From positions 806,001 through 870,000 of the forward strand of contig CAMGYJ010000011.1 of assembly GCA_946122785.1 (NCBI GenBank): a DNA stretch of 64,000 bases, in the 5' to 3' direction. Origin of the DNA: Linum tenue. Its lineage: Eukaryota; Streptophyta; Magnoliopsida; Malpighiales; Linaceae. Below are positions 8,903 to 22,577 of this stretch, in pieces. The translations under genes were made by a program, and so were the position numbers. Every line of letters starts with the position of its first letter. The first letter of the stretch is position 1. The notes under the pieces were generated by a model. It saw only the letters and a program-made list of their open reading frames with translations. It searched no databases and was not told the origin of the DNA.

Positions 8903-11900
8903 CGCCAATTTGGGAGAATTTATTCTGGGTCCATTTTTGGCCGATTCCAAAGGGGTACCATCACAGATTTCTAGCGATTTTTCCGAAATGCCATTTTGTT
9001 TCGATTCTGGATGCTGCAGATCACGGAACCTGGCCGAGCCTATTCTCCACCGATAAGGAAGTCTATTCATCCTATTCTCCACAGATAATAAGTCCATTAA
9101 GCACCGATTTGGGCCAATTAATTTTCGGATGGCATTTTTGTAAATTTTTGGGCGACAAAAGGCCATTTTCTTTGGATTTTGAAGGCTACAAATCACGGAT
9201 TCGGCCTGAGGCTATTCTTCAACGATGATTAAGTCCATTAAACGGCAATTTGGGCGAATTTATTCTGGGTCCGTTTTTGGCCGATTCCAAAGGGGTACCA
9301 TCACTTATTTCTAGAGATTTTTTCGAAATGCCATTATCTTTCGATTCTGGAGGCTGCATATCACGGAATCTGGCCGAGCCTATGCTCCACAGATAACGAA
9401 GTCTATTGATCCTATTCTCCACAGATAATAAGTCCATTAAGCACCAATTTGGCCCAATTTATTTTCGGATGGCATTTTTCGTAATTTTTTGGTCGACAAA
9501 AAGGCCATTTTCTTTGGATATTGAAGGTTACAGATCACGGATCGGCCTGAGGCTATTCTTCAATGATGATTAAGTCCATTAATCGCTGATTTGGGCGAAT
9601 TTGTTCCGGGTCCAATTTTGGCAGATTCCAAAGGGGTACCATCACAGATTTCGTGCAATTTTTCCGAAATGCCATTTTCATTCGATTCTGACGGCTGCAG
9701 ATCACGGAATCAGGCCGAGCCTATTCTCCACCGATAATGAAGTCTATTGATCCTATTCTCCACGGATGATAAGTCCATTAAGCACCGATTTGGGCCAATT
9801 TATTTTCGGATGGCATTTTCGTAATTTTTTGGGCGACGGAAAACCATTTTCTTTGGATTTTGAAGGCTACAGATCACGGATTCGGCTTGAGGCTCTTTTT
9901 CAACGATGATTAAATCCATTAAGCGCCGATTTGGGCGAATTTATTTCGGGTCCATTTTAGGCCGATTCCAAAGAGGTACCATCACAGATTTCTAGCAATT
10001 TTTCCGAAAAGCCATTTTCTTTCGATCTGGAGGCTGCAGATCACGGAATCAGGTCGAGCCTATTCTCCACCGATAAAGAAGTCTATTGATCCTATTCTGC
10101 ATAGATAATAAGTTCATTAAGCACCGATTTGGGCCAATTTATTTTCGGATGACATTTTCGTAATTTTTTGAGCGACAAAAGGCCATTTTCTTTGGATTTT
10201 GAAGGCTACAGATCACGGATTCGGCCTGAGGCTCTTTTTCAACGATGATTAAGTCCATTAAGCGCCGATTTGGGCGAATTTATTCTGGGTCCATTTTTGG
10301 CCGATTCCAAAGGGGTACCATCACAAATTTCTTGCGATTTTTCCGAAATGCCATTTTCTTTCGATTCTGGAGGCTGCAGATCACAGAATCAGGCCGAGCC
10401 TATGCTCCACAGATAATAAGTCTATTGATCTTATTCTCCACAGATAATAAGTCCATTAAGCACCGATTTGGGCCAATTTATTTTCGGATGGCATTTTCGT
10501 AATTTTTTGGTCGACAAAGGGCCATTTTCTTTGGATTTTGAAGGCTACAGAACACAGATTCGACCTGAGGCTATTCTTCAACGATGATTAAGTCTATTAA
10601 GCGCCGATTTGTGCGAATTTATTCCGGGTCCAATTTTGCCAGATTCCAAAGGGGCACCATCACAGATTTCGGGCGATTTTTCCGAAATGCCATTTTCTTT
10701 CGATTCTGGAGGCTGCATATCACGGAATATGGCCGAGCCTATGCTCCACCAATAAAGAAGTCTATTGATCCTATTCTCCACATATAATAAGTCCATTAAG
10801 CACTTATTTGGGCCAATTTATTTTCGGATGGCATTTTCGTATATTTTTTGGCGAGAAAATGCCATTTTCTTTGGATTTTGAAGGCTACAGATCACGGATT
10901 CGCCCTGAGGCAATTCTTCAACGATGATAAAGTCCATTAAGCGCCGATTTGGGCGAATTTATTCTGGGCCCATTTTTGGCCGATTCCAAAGGGGTACCAT
11001 CACAGATTATGTGCGATTTTTCCGAATTCCCATTTACTTTCGATTCTGGAGGCTGCAGGTCACGGAATCAGGCCGAGCCTATTCTCCACCGATAATGAAG
11101 TCTATCGATCATATTATCCACAGATGATAAGTCCATAAAGCACCAATTTGGGCCAATTTATTTTCGGATGGCATTTTCATATATTTTTGTGCGACGAAAG
11201 GACATTTTCTTTGGATTTTGAAGGCTACATATCTCCGATTCGGCTTGAGGCTATTCTTCAACGATGATTAAGTCCATTCAGCGCCGATTTGGGCGAATTT
11301 ATTCTGGGTCCATTTTTGGCCGATTCCAAAGGGGTACCATCACAGATTTCTAGCGATTTTTCCGAAATGCCATTTTGTTTCGATTCTGGATGCTGCAGAT
11401 CACGGAACCTGGCCGAGCCTATTCTCCACCGATAAGGAAGTCTATTGATCCTATTCTCCACAGATAATAAGTCCATTAAGCACCGATTTGGGCCAATTAA
11501 TTTTCGGATGGCATTTTTGTAAATTTTTGGGCGACAAAAGGCCATTTTCTTTGGATTTTGAAGGCTACAAATCACGGATTCGGCCTGAGGCTATTCTTCA
11601 ACGATGATTAAGTCCATTAAACGGCAATTTGGGCGAATTTATTCTGGGTCCGTTTTTGGCCGATTCCAAAGGGGTACCATCACTTATTTCTAGAGATTTT
11701 TTCGAAATGCCATTTTCTTTCGATTCTGGAGGCTGCATATCACGGAATCTGGCCGAGCCTATGCTCCACAGATAACGAAGTCTATTGATCCTATTCTCCA
11801 CAGATAATAAGTCCATTAAGCACCGATTTGGCCCAATTTATTTTCGGATGGCATTTTTCGTAATTTTTTGGTCGACAAAAAGGCCATTTTCTTTGGATAT

Positions 11901-12605
11901 TGAAGGTTACAGATCACGGATCGGCCTGAGGCTATTCTTCAATGATGATTAAGTCCATTAATTGCTGATTTGGGCGAATTTGTTCCGGGTCCAATTTTGG
12001 CAGATTCCAAAGGGGTGTACCATCACAGATTTCGTGCGATTTTTCCGAAATGCCATTTTCTTTCGATTCTGACGGCTGCAGATCACGGAATCAGGCCGAG
12101 CCTATTCTCCACCGATAATGAAGTCTATTGATCCTATTCTCCACGGATGATAAGTCCATTAAGCACCGATTTGGGCCAATTTATTTTCGGATGGCATTTT
12201 CGTAATTTTTTGGGCGACGGAAAACCATTTTCTTTGGATTTTGAAGGCTACAGATCACGGATTCGGCTTGAGGCTCTTTTTCAACGATGATTAAATCCAT
12301 TAAGCGCCGATTTGGGCGAATTTATTTCGGGTCCATTTTAGGCCGATTCCAAAGAGGTACCATCACAGATTTCTAGCAATTTTTCCGAAAAGCCATTTTC
12401 TTTCGATCTGGAGGCTGCAGATCACGGAACAGGTCGAGCCTATTCTCCACCGATAAAGAAGTCTATTGATCCTATTCTGCATAGATAATAAGTTCATTAA
12501 GCACCGATTTGGGCCAATTTATTTTCGGATGACATTTTCGTAATTTTTTGAGCGACAAAAGGCCATTTTCTTTGGATTTTGAAGGCTACAGATCACGGAT
12601 TCGGC
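8903..12605 (+). repeat. Higher-order repeat, about 2379 bp (7 monomers), second copy partial
   Basis: Sequence from about 8903 to 10226 recurs at 11282-12605 with a constant offset of 2379 bp. Shared private marks are GGATGCTGCAGATCACGGAACC (first copy near 9008), CATCACTTATTTCTAGAG (9300 and 11679), and CTATTCTGCATAGATAATAAG (near 10092 and 12471). Unit 1 would be 8903-11281. Unit 2 is matched only over about four monomers before the trimer HOR replaces it. Few differences are visible between the copies, for example the extra GT in GGGGTGTACC near 12013. Confidence 0.85.
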
Positions 12606-14180
12606 CTGAGACTATTCTTCAACGATGATTAAGTCCATTAAGCGCCGAGTTGGCCCAATTTATTCCGGGTCCATTTTTGGCAGATTTTAAATGGGTACCA
12701 TCACAAATTTCGGGTGATTTTTCTGAGATGCCATTTCCTTTCGATTCTGGAGGCTGCACATCACGGAATCAGGCCGAGCCTACTCTCCACCTATAACGAA
12801 GTCTATTGATCCTATTCTCCACAGATAATAAGTCCATTAAGCACCGATTTGGGCCAATTTATTTTTGGATGGCATTTCTGTAATTTTTTGGGCGACGAAA
12901 CGTCATTTTCTTTGGATTTTGTAGGCTACAGATCACGAATTCGGCCTGAGGCTATTCTTCAACGATGATTAAATCCATTAAGCGTCGATTTGGGCGAATT
13001 TATTCCGGGTCCATTTTTGGCAGATTCGAAAGGGTTACCATCACAGATTTTTAGTGATTTTTCCGAAATGCCATTTTCTTTCGATACTGAAGGCTGCAGA
13101 TCACGGAATCAGGTCGAGCATATTCTCTACCGATAAAGAAGTCTATTGATCCTATTCTCCACATATAATAAGTCCATTAAGCACCGATTTGGGCCAATTT
13201 ATTTTCGGATGGCATTTTCGTAATTTTTTGGGCGACGGAAAACCATTTTCTTTGGATTTTGAAGGCTACAGGTCACGGATTCGGCTTGAGGCTCTTTTTC
13301 AACGATGATTAAATCCATTAAGCGCCGATTTGGGCGAATTTATTTCGGGTCCATTTTAGGCCGATTCCAAAGAGGTACCATCACAGATTTCTAGCAATTT
13401 TTCTGAAAAGCCATTTTCTTTCGATCTGGAGGCTGCAGATCACGGAATCAGGTCGAGCCTATTCTCCACCGATAAAGAAGTCTATTGATCCTATTCTGCA
13501 TAGATAATAAGTTTATTAAGCACCGATTTGGGCCAATTTATTTTCGGATGACATTTTCGTAATTTTTTGAGCGACAAAAGGCCATTTTCTTTGGATTTTG
13601 AAGGCTACAGATCACGGATTCGGCCTGAGACTATTTTTCAACGATGATTAAGTCCATTAAGCGCCGAGTTGGCCCAATTTATTCCGGGTCCATTTTTGGC
13701 AGATTTTAAATGGGTACCATCACAAATTTCGGGTGATTTTTCTGAGATGCCATTTCCTTTCGATTCTGGAGGCTGCAGATCACGGAATCAGGCCGAGCCT
13801 ACTCTCCACCTATAACGTAGTCTATTGATCCTATTCTCCACAGATAATAAGTCCATTAAGCACCGATTTGGGCAATTTATTTATGGATGGCATTTCCGTA
13901 ATTTTTTGGGCGACGAAAGGTCATTTTCTTTGGATTTTGAAGGCTACAGATCACGAATTCGGCCTGAGGCTATTCTTCAACGATGATTAAATCCATTAAG
14001 CGTCGATTTGGGCGAATTTATTCCGGGTCCATTTTTGGCAGATTCGAAAGGGGTACCATCACAGATTTTTAGTGATTTTTCCGAAATGCCATTTTCTTTC
14101 GATTCTGAAGGCTGCAGATCACGGAATCAGGTCGAGCCTATTCTCTACCGATAAAGAAGTCTATTGATCCTATTCTCCAC
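12165..14180 (+). repeat. Higher-order repeat, about 1019 bp (3 monomers), two adjacent copies
   Basis: 12165-13182 and 13183-14180 match with an offset of 1018-1019 bp. Marks present in both are GCGACGGAAAACC, GGCCGATTCCAAAGAGG, GAGATGCCATTTCCTTTC (12727 and 13746) and CAGATTCGAAAGGG (13021 and 14040). The first third of the unit is itself the tail of the 7-monomer HOR, so the trimer arose from within it. Confidence 0.85.
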
Positions 14181-15143
14181 AGATAATAAGCACCGATTTG
14201 GGCCAATTAATTTTCGGATGGCATTTTTGTAATTTTTTGGTCGACAAAAGGCCATTTTTGTTGGATTTTGAAGGATACAGATCACGGATTCGGCCTAAAG
14301 CTATTCTTCAACTATGATTAAGTCCATTAAGCGCCGATTTGGGCAAATTTATTCTGGGTCCATTTTTGGCCGATTCCAAAGGGGTACCATCACAGATTTC
14401 TAGCGATTTTTCCCAAATGCCATTTTCTTTCGATTCTTGAGGCTGCATATCACGGAATAAGGCCGAGCCTATGCTCCACAATAACGAAGTCTATTGATCT
14501 GATTCTCCACAGATAATAAGTCCATTAAGTACCGATTTGGGCCAATTTTGTTTTCGAATGCAATTTCGTAATTTTTTGGTCGACAAAAGGCCATTTTCCT
14601 CGGATTTTGAAGGCTACTGATCACGGATTCGGCCTGAGGCTATTCTTCAACGATGATCAAGTCCATTAAGCGCCGATTTAGGCGAATTTATTCCGGTCCA
14701 ATTTTGGCAGATTCCAAAGGGGTACCATCACAGATTTCGGATGATTTTTCCGAAATGCCATTTTCTTTCGATTCTGGAGGCTACAGATCACGGAATCACG
14801 TCCAACATATTCTCCACTGATAATGAAGTCTATTGATTATATTCTCCACGGATGATAAGTCCATTAAGTATCGATTTGGGCCAATTTATTTTCGGATGGC
14901 ATTTTCGTAATTGTTTGGGCGACAAAAGGCCATTTTCTTGGAATTTTGAAGCTACAGATCATGGATTCGGCGTGAGGCTATTCTTCGACGATGATTAAGT
15001 CCATTAAGCGCCGATTTGGGCGAATTTATTATGGGTCCATTTTTGGCCGATTCCAAAGGGGTACCATCACAGATTTCTTGCGATTTTTCCGAAATGTCAT
15101 TTTCTTTCGATTCTGGAGGCTGCAGATCACAGAATCAGGCCGA

Positions 15144-18100
15144 GCCTATGCTTCACAGATAATAAGTCTATTGATCTTATTCTCCACAGATAATAAGTCC
15201 ATTAAGCACCGATTTGGGCCAATTTATTTTCTGATGGCATTTTCGTAATTTTTTGGTCGACAAAGGGCCATTTTCTTTGGATTTTGAAGGCTACAGAACA
15301 CGGATTCGGCCTGAGGCAATTCTACAACGATGATTAAGTCCATTAAGCGCCGATTTGGGCGAATTTATTCTGGGCCCATTTTTGGCCGATTCCAAAGGGC
15401 TACCATCACAGATTATGGGCGATTTTTCCGAATTGCCATTTACTTTCGATTCTGGAGGCCGCAGATCACGGAATCAGGCCGAGCCTATTCTCCACCGATA
15501 ATGAAGTCTATTGATCCTATTCTCCACGGATGATAAGTCCATTAACCAGCGATTTGGGCCAATTTATTTTCGGATGGCATTTTCGTAATTTTTTGGGCGA
15601 CGGAAAACCATTTTCTTTGGATTTTGAAGGCTATAGATCACGAATTCGGCCTGAGGCTCTTTTTCAACGATGATTAAATCCATTAAGCGCCGATTTGGGC
15701 GAATTTATTCCGGGTCCATTTTTGGCAGATTCCAAAGTGGTACTATCACAGATTTCTAGCTATTTTTTCGAATGCCATTTTCTTTCGATTCTGGAGGCTG
15801 CAGATCACGAAATCAGGCCGAGCCTATTCTCCACCGATAATGAAGTCTATTGATCCTATTCTTCACAGATGATAAGTCCATTAAGCACCGATTTGGGCCA
15901 ATTTTTTTTTCGGATGGCATTTTCGTAATTTTTTGGGCGACGGAAGGACATTTTCTTTGGATTTTGAAGGCTACAGATCACGAATTCGGCCTGAGGCTAT
16001 TTTTCAGAGATGATTAAATCCATTAAGCGCCGATTTGGGCGAATTTATTCCGGGTCCATTTTTGGCAGATTCCAAAGTGGTACGTACTATCACAGATTTC
16101 TAGCGATTTTTCCGAAATGCCATTTTCTTTCGATTCTGGAGGCTGCAGATCACGGAATCAGGCCGAGCCTATTCTCCACCGATAACAAAGTCTATTGATC
16201 CTATTCTCCGCAGATAATAAGTCCATTAAGCACCGATTTGGGCCAATTTATTTTCAGATGGGATTTTCGTAATTTTTTGGGCGACGAAAGGCTATTTTCT
16301 TTGGATTTTGAAGGCTACAGATCACGGATTCGGCTTGAGGCTATTCTTCAACGATGAATAAATCCATTAAGCGTCGATTTGGGCGAATTTATTCCGGGTT
16401 CATTTTTGGCAGATTTCTAGGGATTTTTCCGAAATGCTATTTTCTTTCGATTATGGAGGCTGCAGATCACGGAATCAGGCCGAGCCTATTCTCCACCGAT
16501 AATGAAGTCTATTGATCCTATTATCCACGAATGATAAGTCCATTATGCACCGATTTGGGACAATTTATTTTTGGATGGCATTTTCGTAATTTTTTGGCGA
16601 CGAAAGGCCATTTTCATTGGATTTTGAAGGCTACAGATCACGGATTCGCCCTGAGGCTATTCTTCAACGATAATTAAGTCCATTAAGCGCCGATTGGGGC
16701 GAATTTATTCCGCGTCCATTTTTGCAGATTCCAAAGGGGTACCAACATTGATTTCAGGCGACTTTTCCGAAATGCCATTTTCTTTCAATTCTGGAGGCTG
16801 CAGATCACGGAATCAGGCCGAGCCTATTCTCCACCGATAATGAAGTCTATTGATCTTATTATCCACCGATGATAAGTCCGTTAACCACCGATTTTGGCCA
16901 ATTTAGTTCGGATGCCATTTTCGTAATTTTTTGGGCGACTAAAGGCCATTTTCTTTTGATTTTGAAGGCTACAGATCACGGATTCGGCCTGAGGCTATTC
17001 TTCAACAATGATTAAGTCCATTAAGCGCCGATTTGCGCAAATTTATTCTAAATCCATTTTTGGCCGATTCCAAAGGGGGACCATCACAGATTTCTAGCGA
17101 TTTTTTCGATATGCCATTTTCTTTCGATTCTGGAGGCTGCAGATCACGGAATCAGGCCGAGCCTATTCTCCACTGATAACGAAGTCTATTGATTCTATTC
17201 TCCATAGATAATAAGTCCATTAAGCACTGATTTGGACCAATTTATTTTCGGATGGCATTTTCGTAATTTTTTTGGTCGACAAAAGGCCATTTTATTCGGA
17301 TTTTGAAGGCTACAGATCACGGATTCGGCTTGAGGCCATTCTTCCACGATGATTAAGTCCATTAAGCGCCAATTTGGGCGAATTTATTCTGGGTCCATTT
17401 TTGGCCGATTCCAAAGGGGTACCATCACAAATTTCTAGCGATTTTTCCGAAATGCCATTTTCTTTCGATTCTGGAGGCTGCAGATCACGGAATCAGGTCG
17501 AGCCTATTCTTCACCGATAACGAAGTCTATTGATCATGTTCTCCATAGATCATAAGTCCATTAAGCACCGATTTGTACCAATTATTTTCGGATGGCATTT
17601 TCGTAATTGTTTGGTCGACAAAAGGCCATTTTCTTCGGATTTTGAAGGCTACAGATCACGAATTCGGCCTGAGGCTATTCTTCAACGATGATTAAGTCCA
17701 TTAAGCGTCGATTTGGGCGAATTTATTCTGGGTCCATTTTTGGCAGATTCCAAAGGGGTACCATCACAAATTTCTAGCGATTTTTCCGAAATGCCATTTT
17801 CTTTCGATTCTGGAGGCTGCAGATCACGGAATCAGGCCGAGCCTATTCTCCACTGATAATGAAGTCTATTGATTCTATTCTCCACGGATGATAAGTCCAT
17901 TAACCACCGATTTGGGCCAATTTATTTTCGGATGGCACTTTCGTAATTTTTTGGTCGACTAAAGGCCATTTTCTTTGGATTTTGAAGGCTACAGTTCACA
18001 GATTCGGTCTAAGCCTATTCTTCAACGATGATTTAGCCCATTAAGCGCCGATTTGGGCGAATTTTTTCCGGGTCCATTTTTGGCAGATTCCAAAGGGGTA

Positions 18101-18860
18101 CCATCACATATTTCGGGCGATTTTTCCGAAATGCCATTTTCTTTCGATTCTGGAGGCTGCAGATCACGGAATAAGGTCGAGCATATTCTCCACCGATAAT
18201 GTAGTCTATTGATCCTATTCTCCACGGATGATAAGTCCATTAAGCACCGATTTGGGCTAATTTATTTTCGGATGACATTTTCGTAATTTTTTGGGCCACA
18301 AAAGGCCATTTTCTTTGGATTTTGAAGGCTACAGATCATGGATTCGGCCTGAGGTTATTCTTCAACGATGATTAAGTCCATTAAGCGCCAATTTGGGCGA
18401 ATTTATTTCGTGTCCAATTTTGGCAGATTCGAAAGGGGTACCATCACAGATTTCGGACGATTTCTCCGAAATGCCATTTTCTTTCGTTTCTGGAGACTGC
18501 AGATCACGGAATCAGGCCGAGCCTATTCTCCACCGATAATGAAGTCTATTGATCCTATTCCCCATGGATTATAAGTCCATTAAGCACCGATTTGTGGCAA
18601 TTTATTTCCAGATGGCATTTTCGTAATTTTTAGGGCGACGAAAGGCAATTTTCTTTTGATTTTGAAAGCTACAGATCACGGCTTCGGCCTGAGGCTATTC
18701 TTCAACGATAATTAAGTCCATTAAGCGCCGATTGGGGCGAATTTATTCCGCTTCCATTTTTGGCAGATTCCGATGGGGTACCAACACTGATTTCAGGCAA
18801 TTTTTCTGAAATGCCATTTTCTTTCAATTCTGGAGGCTGCAGATCACGGAATCAGGCCGA
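15144..18860 (+). repeat. 3717-bp higher-order repeat (11 monomers), copy 1
   Basis: It matches 18861-22577 base for base over long stretches with a fixed offset of 3717. Its left edge is at GCCTATGCTTCACAGATAATAAG. Private marks shared by both copies are a 4-bp GTAC insertion (GTGGTACGTACTATC, near 16078), a 24-bp deletion in half A (GGCAGATTTCTAGGG, near 16410) and TTTAGTTCGGATGCC near 16902. I see only a handful of differences from copy 2. Confidence 0.93.
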
Positions 18861-21800
18861 GCCTATGCTTCACAGATAATAAGTCTATTGATCTTATTCT
18901 CCACAGATAATAAGTCCATTAAGCACCGATTTGGGCCAATTTATTTTCTGATGGCATTTTCGTAATTTTTTGGTCGACAAAGGGCCATTTTCTTTGGATT
19001 TTGAAGGCTACAGAACACGGATTCGGCCTGAGGCAATTCTACAACGATGATTAAGTCCATTAAGCGCCGATTTGGGCGAATTTATTCTGGGCCCATTTTT
19101 GGCCGATTCCAAAGGGCTACCATCACAGATTATGGGCGATTTTTCCGAATTGCCATTTACTTTCGATTCTGGAGGCCGCAGATCACGGAATCAGGCCGAG
19201 CCTATTCTCCACCGATAATGAAGTCTATTGATCCTATTCTCCACGGATGATAAGTCCATTAACCACCGATTTGGGCCAATTTATTTTCGGATGGCATTTT
19301 CGTAATTTTTTGGGCGACGGAAAACCATTTTCTTTGGATTTTGAAGGCTATAGATCACGAATTCGGCCTGAGGCTCTTTTTCAACGATGATTAAATCCAT
19401 TAAGCGCCGATTTGGGCGAATTTATTCCGGGTCCATTTTTGGCAGATTCCAAAGTGGTACTATCACAGATTTCTAGCTATTTTTTCGAATGCCATTTTCT
19501 TTCGATTCTGGAGGCTGCAGATCACGAAATCAGGCCGAGCCTATTCTCCACCGATAATGAAGTCTATTGATCCTATTCTTCACAGATGATAAGTCCATTA
19601 AGCACCGATTTGGGCCAATTTTTTTTTCGGATGGCATTTTCGTAATTTTTTGGGCGACGGAAGGACATTTTCTTTGGATTTTGAAGGCTACAGATCACGA
19701 ATTCGGCCTGAGGCTATTTTTCAGAGATGATTAAATCCATTAAGCGCCGATTTGGGCGAATTTATTCCGGGTCCATTTTTGGCAGATTCCAAAGTGGTAC
19801 GTACTATCACAGATTTCTAGCGATTTTTCCGAAATGCCATTTTCTTTCGATTCTGGAGGCTGCAGATCACGGAATCAGGCCGAGCCTATTCTCCACCGAT
19901 AACAAAGTCTATTGATCCTATTCTCCGCAGATAATAAGTCCATTAAGCACCGATTTGGGCCAATTTATTTTCAGATGGGATTTTCGTAATTTTTTGGGCG
20001 ACGAAAGGCTATTTTCTTTGGATTTTGAAGGCTACAGATCACGGATTCGGCTTGAGGCTATTCTTCAACGATGAATAAATCCATTAAGCGTCGATTTGGG
20101 CGAATTTATTCCGGGTTCATTTTTGGCAGATTTCTAGGGATTTTTCCGAAATGCTATTTTCTTTCGATTATGGAGGCTGCAGATCACGGAATCAGGCCGA
20201 GCCTATTCTCCACCGATAATGAAGTCTATTGATCCTATTATCCACGAATGATAAGTCCATTATGCACCGATTTGGGACAATTTATTTTTGGATGGCATTT
20301 TCGTAATTTTTTGGCGACGAAAGGCCATTTTCATTGGATTTTGAAGGCTACAGATCACGGATTCGCCCTGAGGCTATTCTTCAACGATAATTAAGTCCAT
20401 TAAGCGCCGATTGGGGCGAATTTATTCCGCGTCCATTTTTGCAGATTCCAAAGGGGTACCAACATTGATTTCAGGCGACTTTTCCGAAATGCCATTTTCT
20501 TTCAATTCTGGAGGCTGCAGATCACGGAATCAGGCCGAGCCTATTCTCCACCGATAATGAAGTCTATTGATCTTATTATCCACCGATGATAAGTCCGTTA
20601 ACCACCGATTTTGGCCAATTTAGTTCGGATGCCATTTTCGTAATTTTTTGGGCGACTAAAGGCCATTTTCTTTTGATTTTGAAGGCTACAGATCACGGAT
20701 TCGGCCTGAGGCTATTCTTCAACAATGATTAAGTCCATTAAGCGCCGATTTGCGCAAATTTATTCTAAATCCATTTTTGGCCGATTCCAAAGGGGGACCA
20801 TCACAGATTTCTAGCGATTTTTTCGATATGCCATTTTCTTTCGATTCTGGAGGCTGCAGATCACGGAATCAGGCCGAGCCTATTCTCCACTGATAACGAA
20901 GTCTATTGATTCTATTCTCCATAGATAATAAGTCCATTAAGCACTGATTTGGACCAATTTATTTTCGGATGGCATTTTCGTAATTTTTTTTGTCGACAAA
21001 AGGCCATTTTATTCGGATTTTGAAGGCTACAGATCACGGATTCGGCTTGAGGCCATTCTTCCACGATGATTAAGTCCATTAAGCGCCAATTTGGGCGAAT
21101 TTATTCTGGGTCCATTTTTGGCCGATTCCAAAGGGGTACCATCACAAATTTCTAGCGATTTTTCCGAAATGCCATTTTCTTTCGATTCTGGAGGCTGCAG
21201 ATCACGGAATCAGGTCGAGCCTATTCTTCACCGATAACGAAGTCTATTGATCATGTTCTCCATAGATCATAAGTCCATTAAGCACTGATTTGTACCAATT
21301 ATTTTCGGATGGCATTTTCGTAATTGTTTGGTCGACAAAAGGCCATTTTCTTCGGATTTTGAAGGCTACAGATCACGAATTCGGCCTGAGGCTATTCTTC
21401 AACGATGATTAAGTCCATTAAGCGTCGATTTGGGCGAATTTATTCTGGGTCCATTTTTGGCAGATTCCAAAGGGGTACCATCACAAATTTCTAGCGATTT
21501 TTCCGAAATGCCATTTTCTTTCGATTCTGGAGGCTGCAGATCACGGAATCAGGCCGAGCCTATTCTCCACTGATAATGAAGTCTATTGATTCTATTCTCC
21601 ACGGATGATAAGTCCATTAACCACCGATTTGGGCCAATTTATTTTCGGATGGCACTTTCGTAATTTTTTGGTCGACTAAAGGCCATTTTCTTTGGATTTT
21701 GAAGGCTACAGTTCACAGATTCGGTCTAAGCCTATTCTTCAACGATGATTTAGCCCATTAAGCGCCGATTTGGGCGAATTTTTTCCGGGTCCATTTTTGG

Positions 21801-22577
21801 CAGATTCCAAAGGGGTACCATCACATATTTCGGGCGATTTTTCCGAAATGCCATTTTCTTTCGATTCTGGAGGCTGCAGATCACGGAATAAGGTCGAGCA
21901 TATTCTCCACCGATAATGTAGTCTATTGATCCTATTCTCCACGGATGATAAGTCCATTAAGCACCGATTTGGGCTAATTTATTTTCGGATGACATTTTCG
22001 TAATTTTTTGGGCCACAAAAGGCCATTTTCTTTGGATTTTGAAGGCTACAGATCATGGATTCGGCCTGAGGTTATTCTTCAACGATGATTAAGTCCATTA
22101 AGCGCCAATTTGGGCGAATTTATTTCGTGTCCAATTTTGGCAGATTCGAAAGGGGTACCATCACAGATTTCGGACGATTTCTCCGAAATGCCATTTTCTT
22201 TCGTTTCTGGAGACTGCAGATCACGGAATCAGGCCGAGCCTATTCTCCACCGATAATGAAGTCTATTGATCCTATTCCCCATGGATTATAAGTCCATTAA
22301 GCACCGATTTGTGGCAATTTATTTCCAGATGGCATTTTCGTAATTTTTAGGGCGACGAAAGGCAATTTTCTTTTGATTTTGAAAGCTACAGATCACGGCT
22401 TCGGCCTGAGGCTATTCTTCAACGATAATTAAGTCCATTAAGCGCCGATTGGGGCGAATTTATTCCGCTTCCATTTTTGGCAGATTCCGATGGGGTACCA
22501 ACACTGATTTCAGGCAATTTTTCTGAAATGCCATTTTCTTTCAATTCTGGAGGCTGCAGATCACGGAATCAGGCCGA
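18861..22577 (+). repeat. 3717-bp higher-order repeat (11 monomers), copy 2
   Basis: Direct tandem copy of 15144-18860. Differences seen: AACCACCG here versus AACCAGCG (19263 against 15546), one base in the T-run before GTCGAC near 20990, and CACTGATTTG versus CACCGATTTG near 21287. The right edge is at GAGCCTATATTTCACCG near 22580, where sequence changes to an unrelated monomer variant, so the two units abut exactly. Confidence 0.93.

Noticed and set aside
8783..9196. 137-codon reverse-strand frame and similar minus-strand frames (for example 11258-11575, 51408-51674)
   Set aside because: Pure satellite sequence read backwards across one or more monomers; no protein family features.
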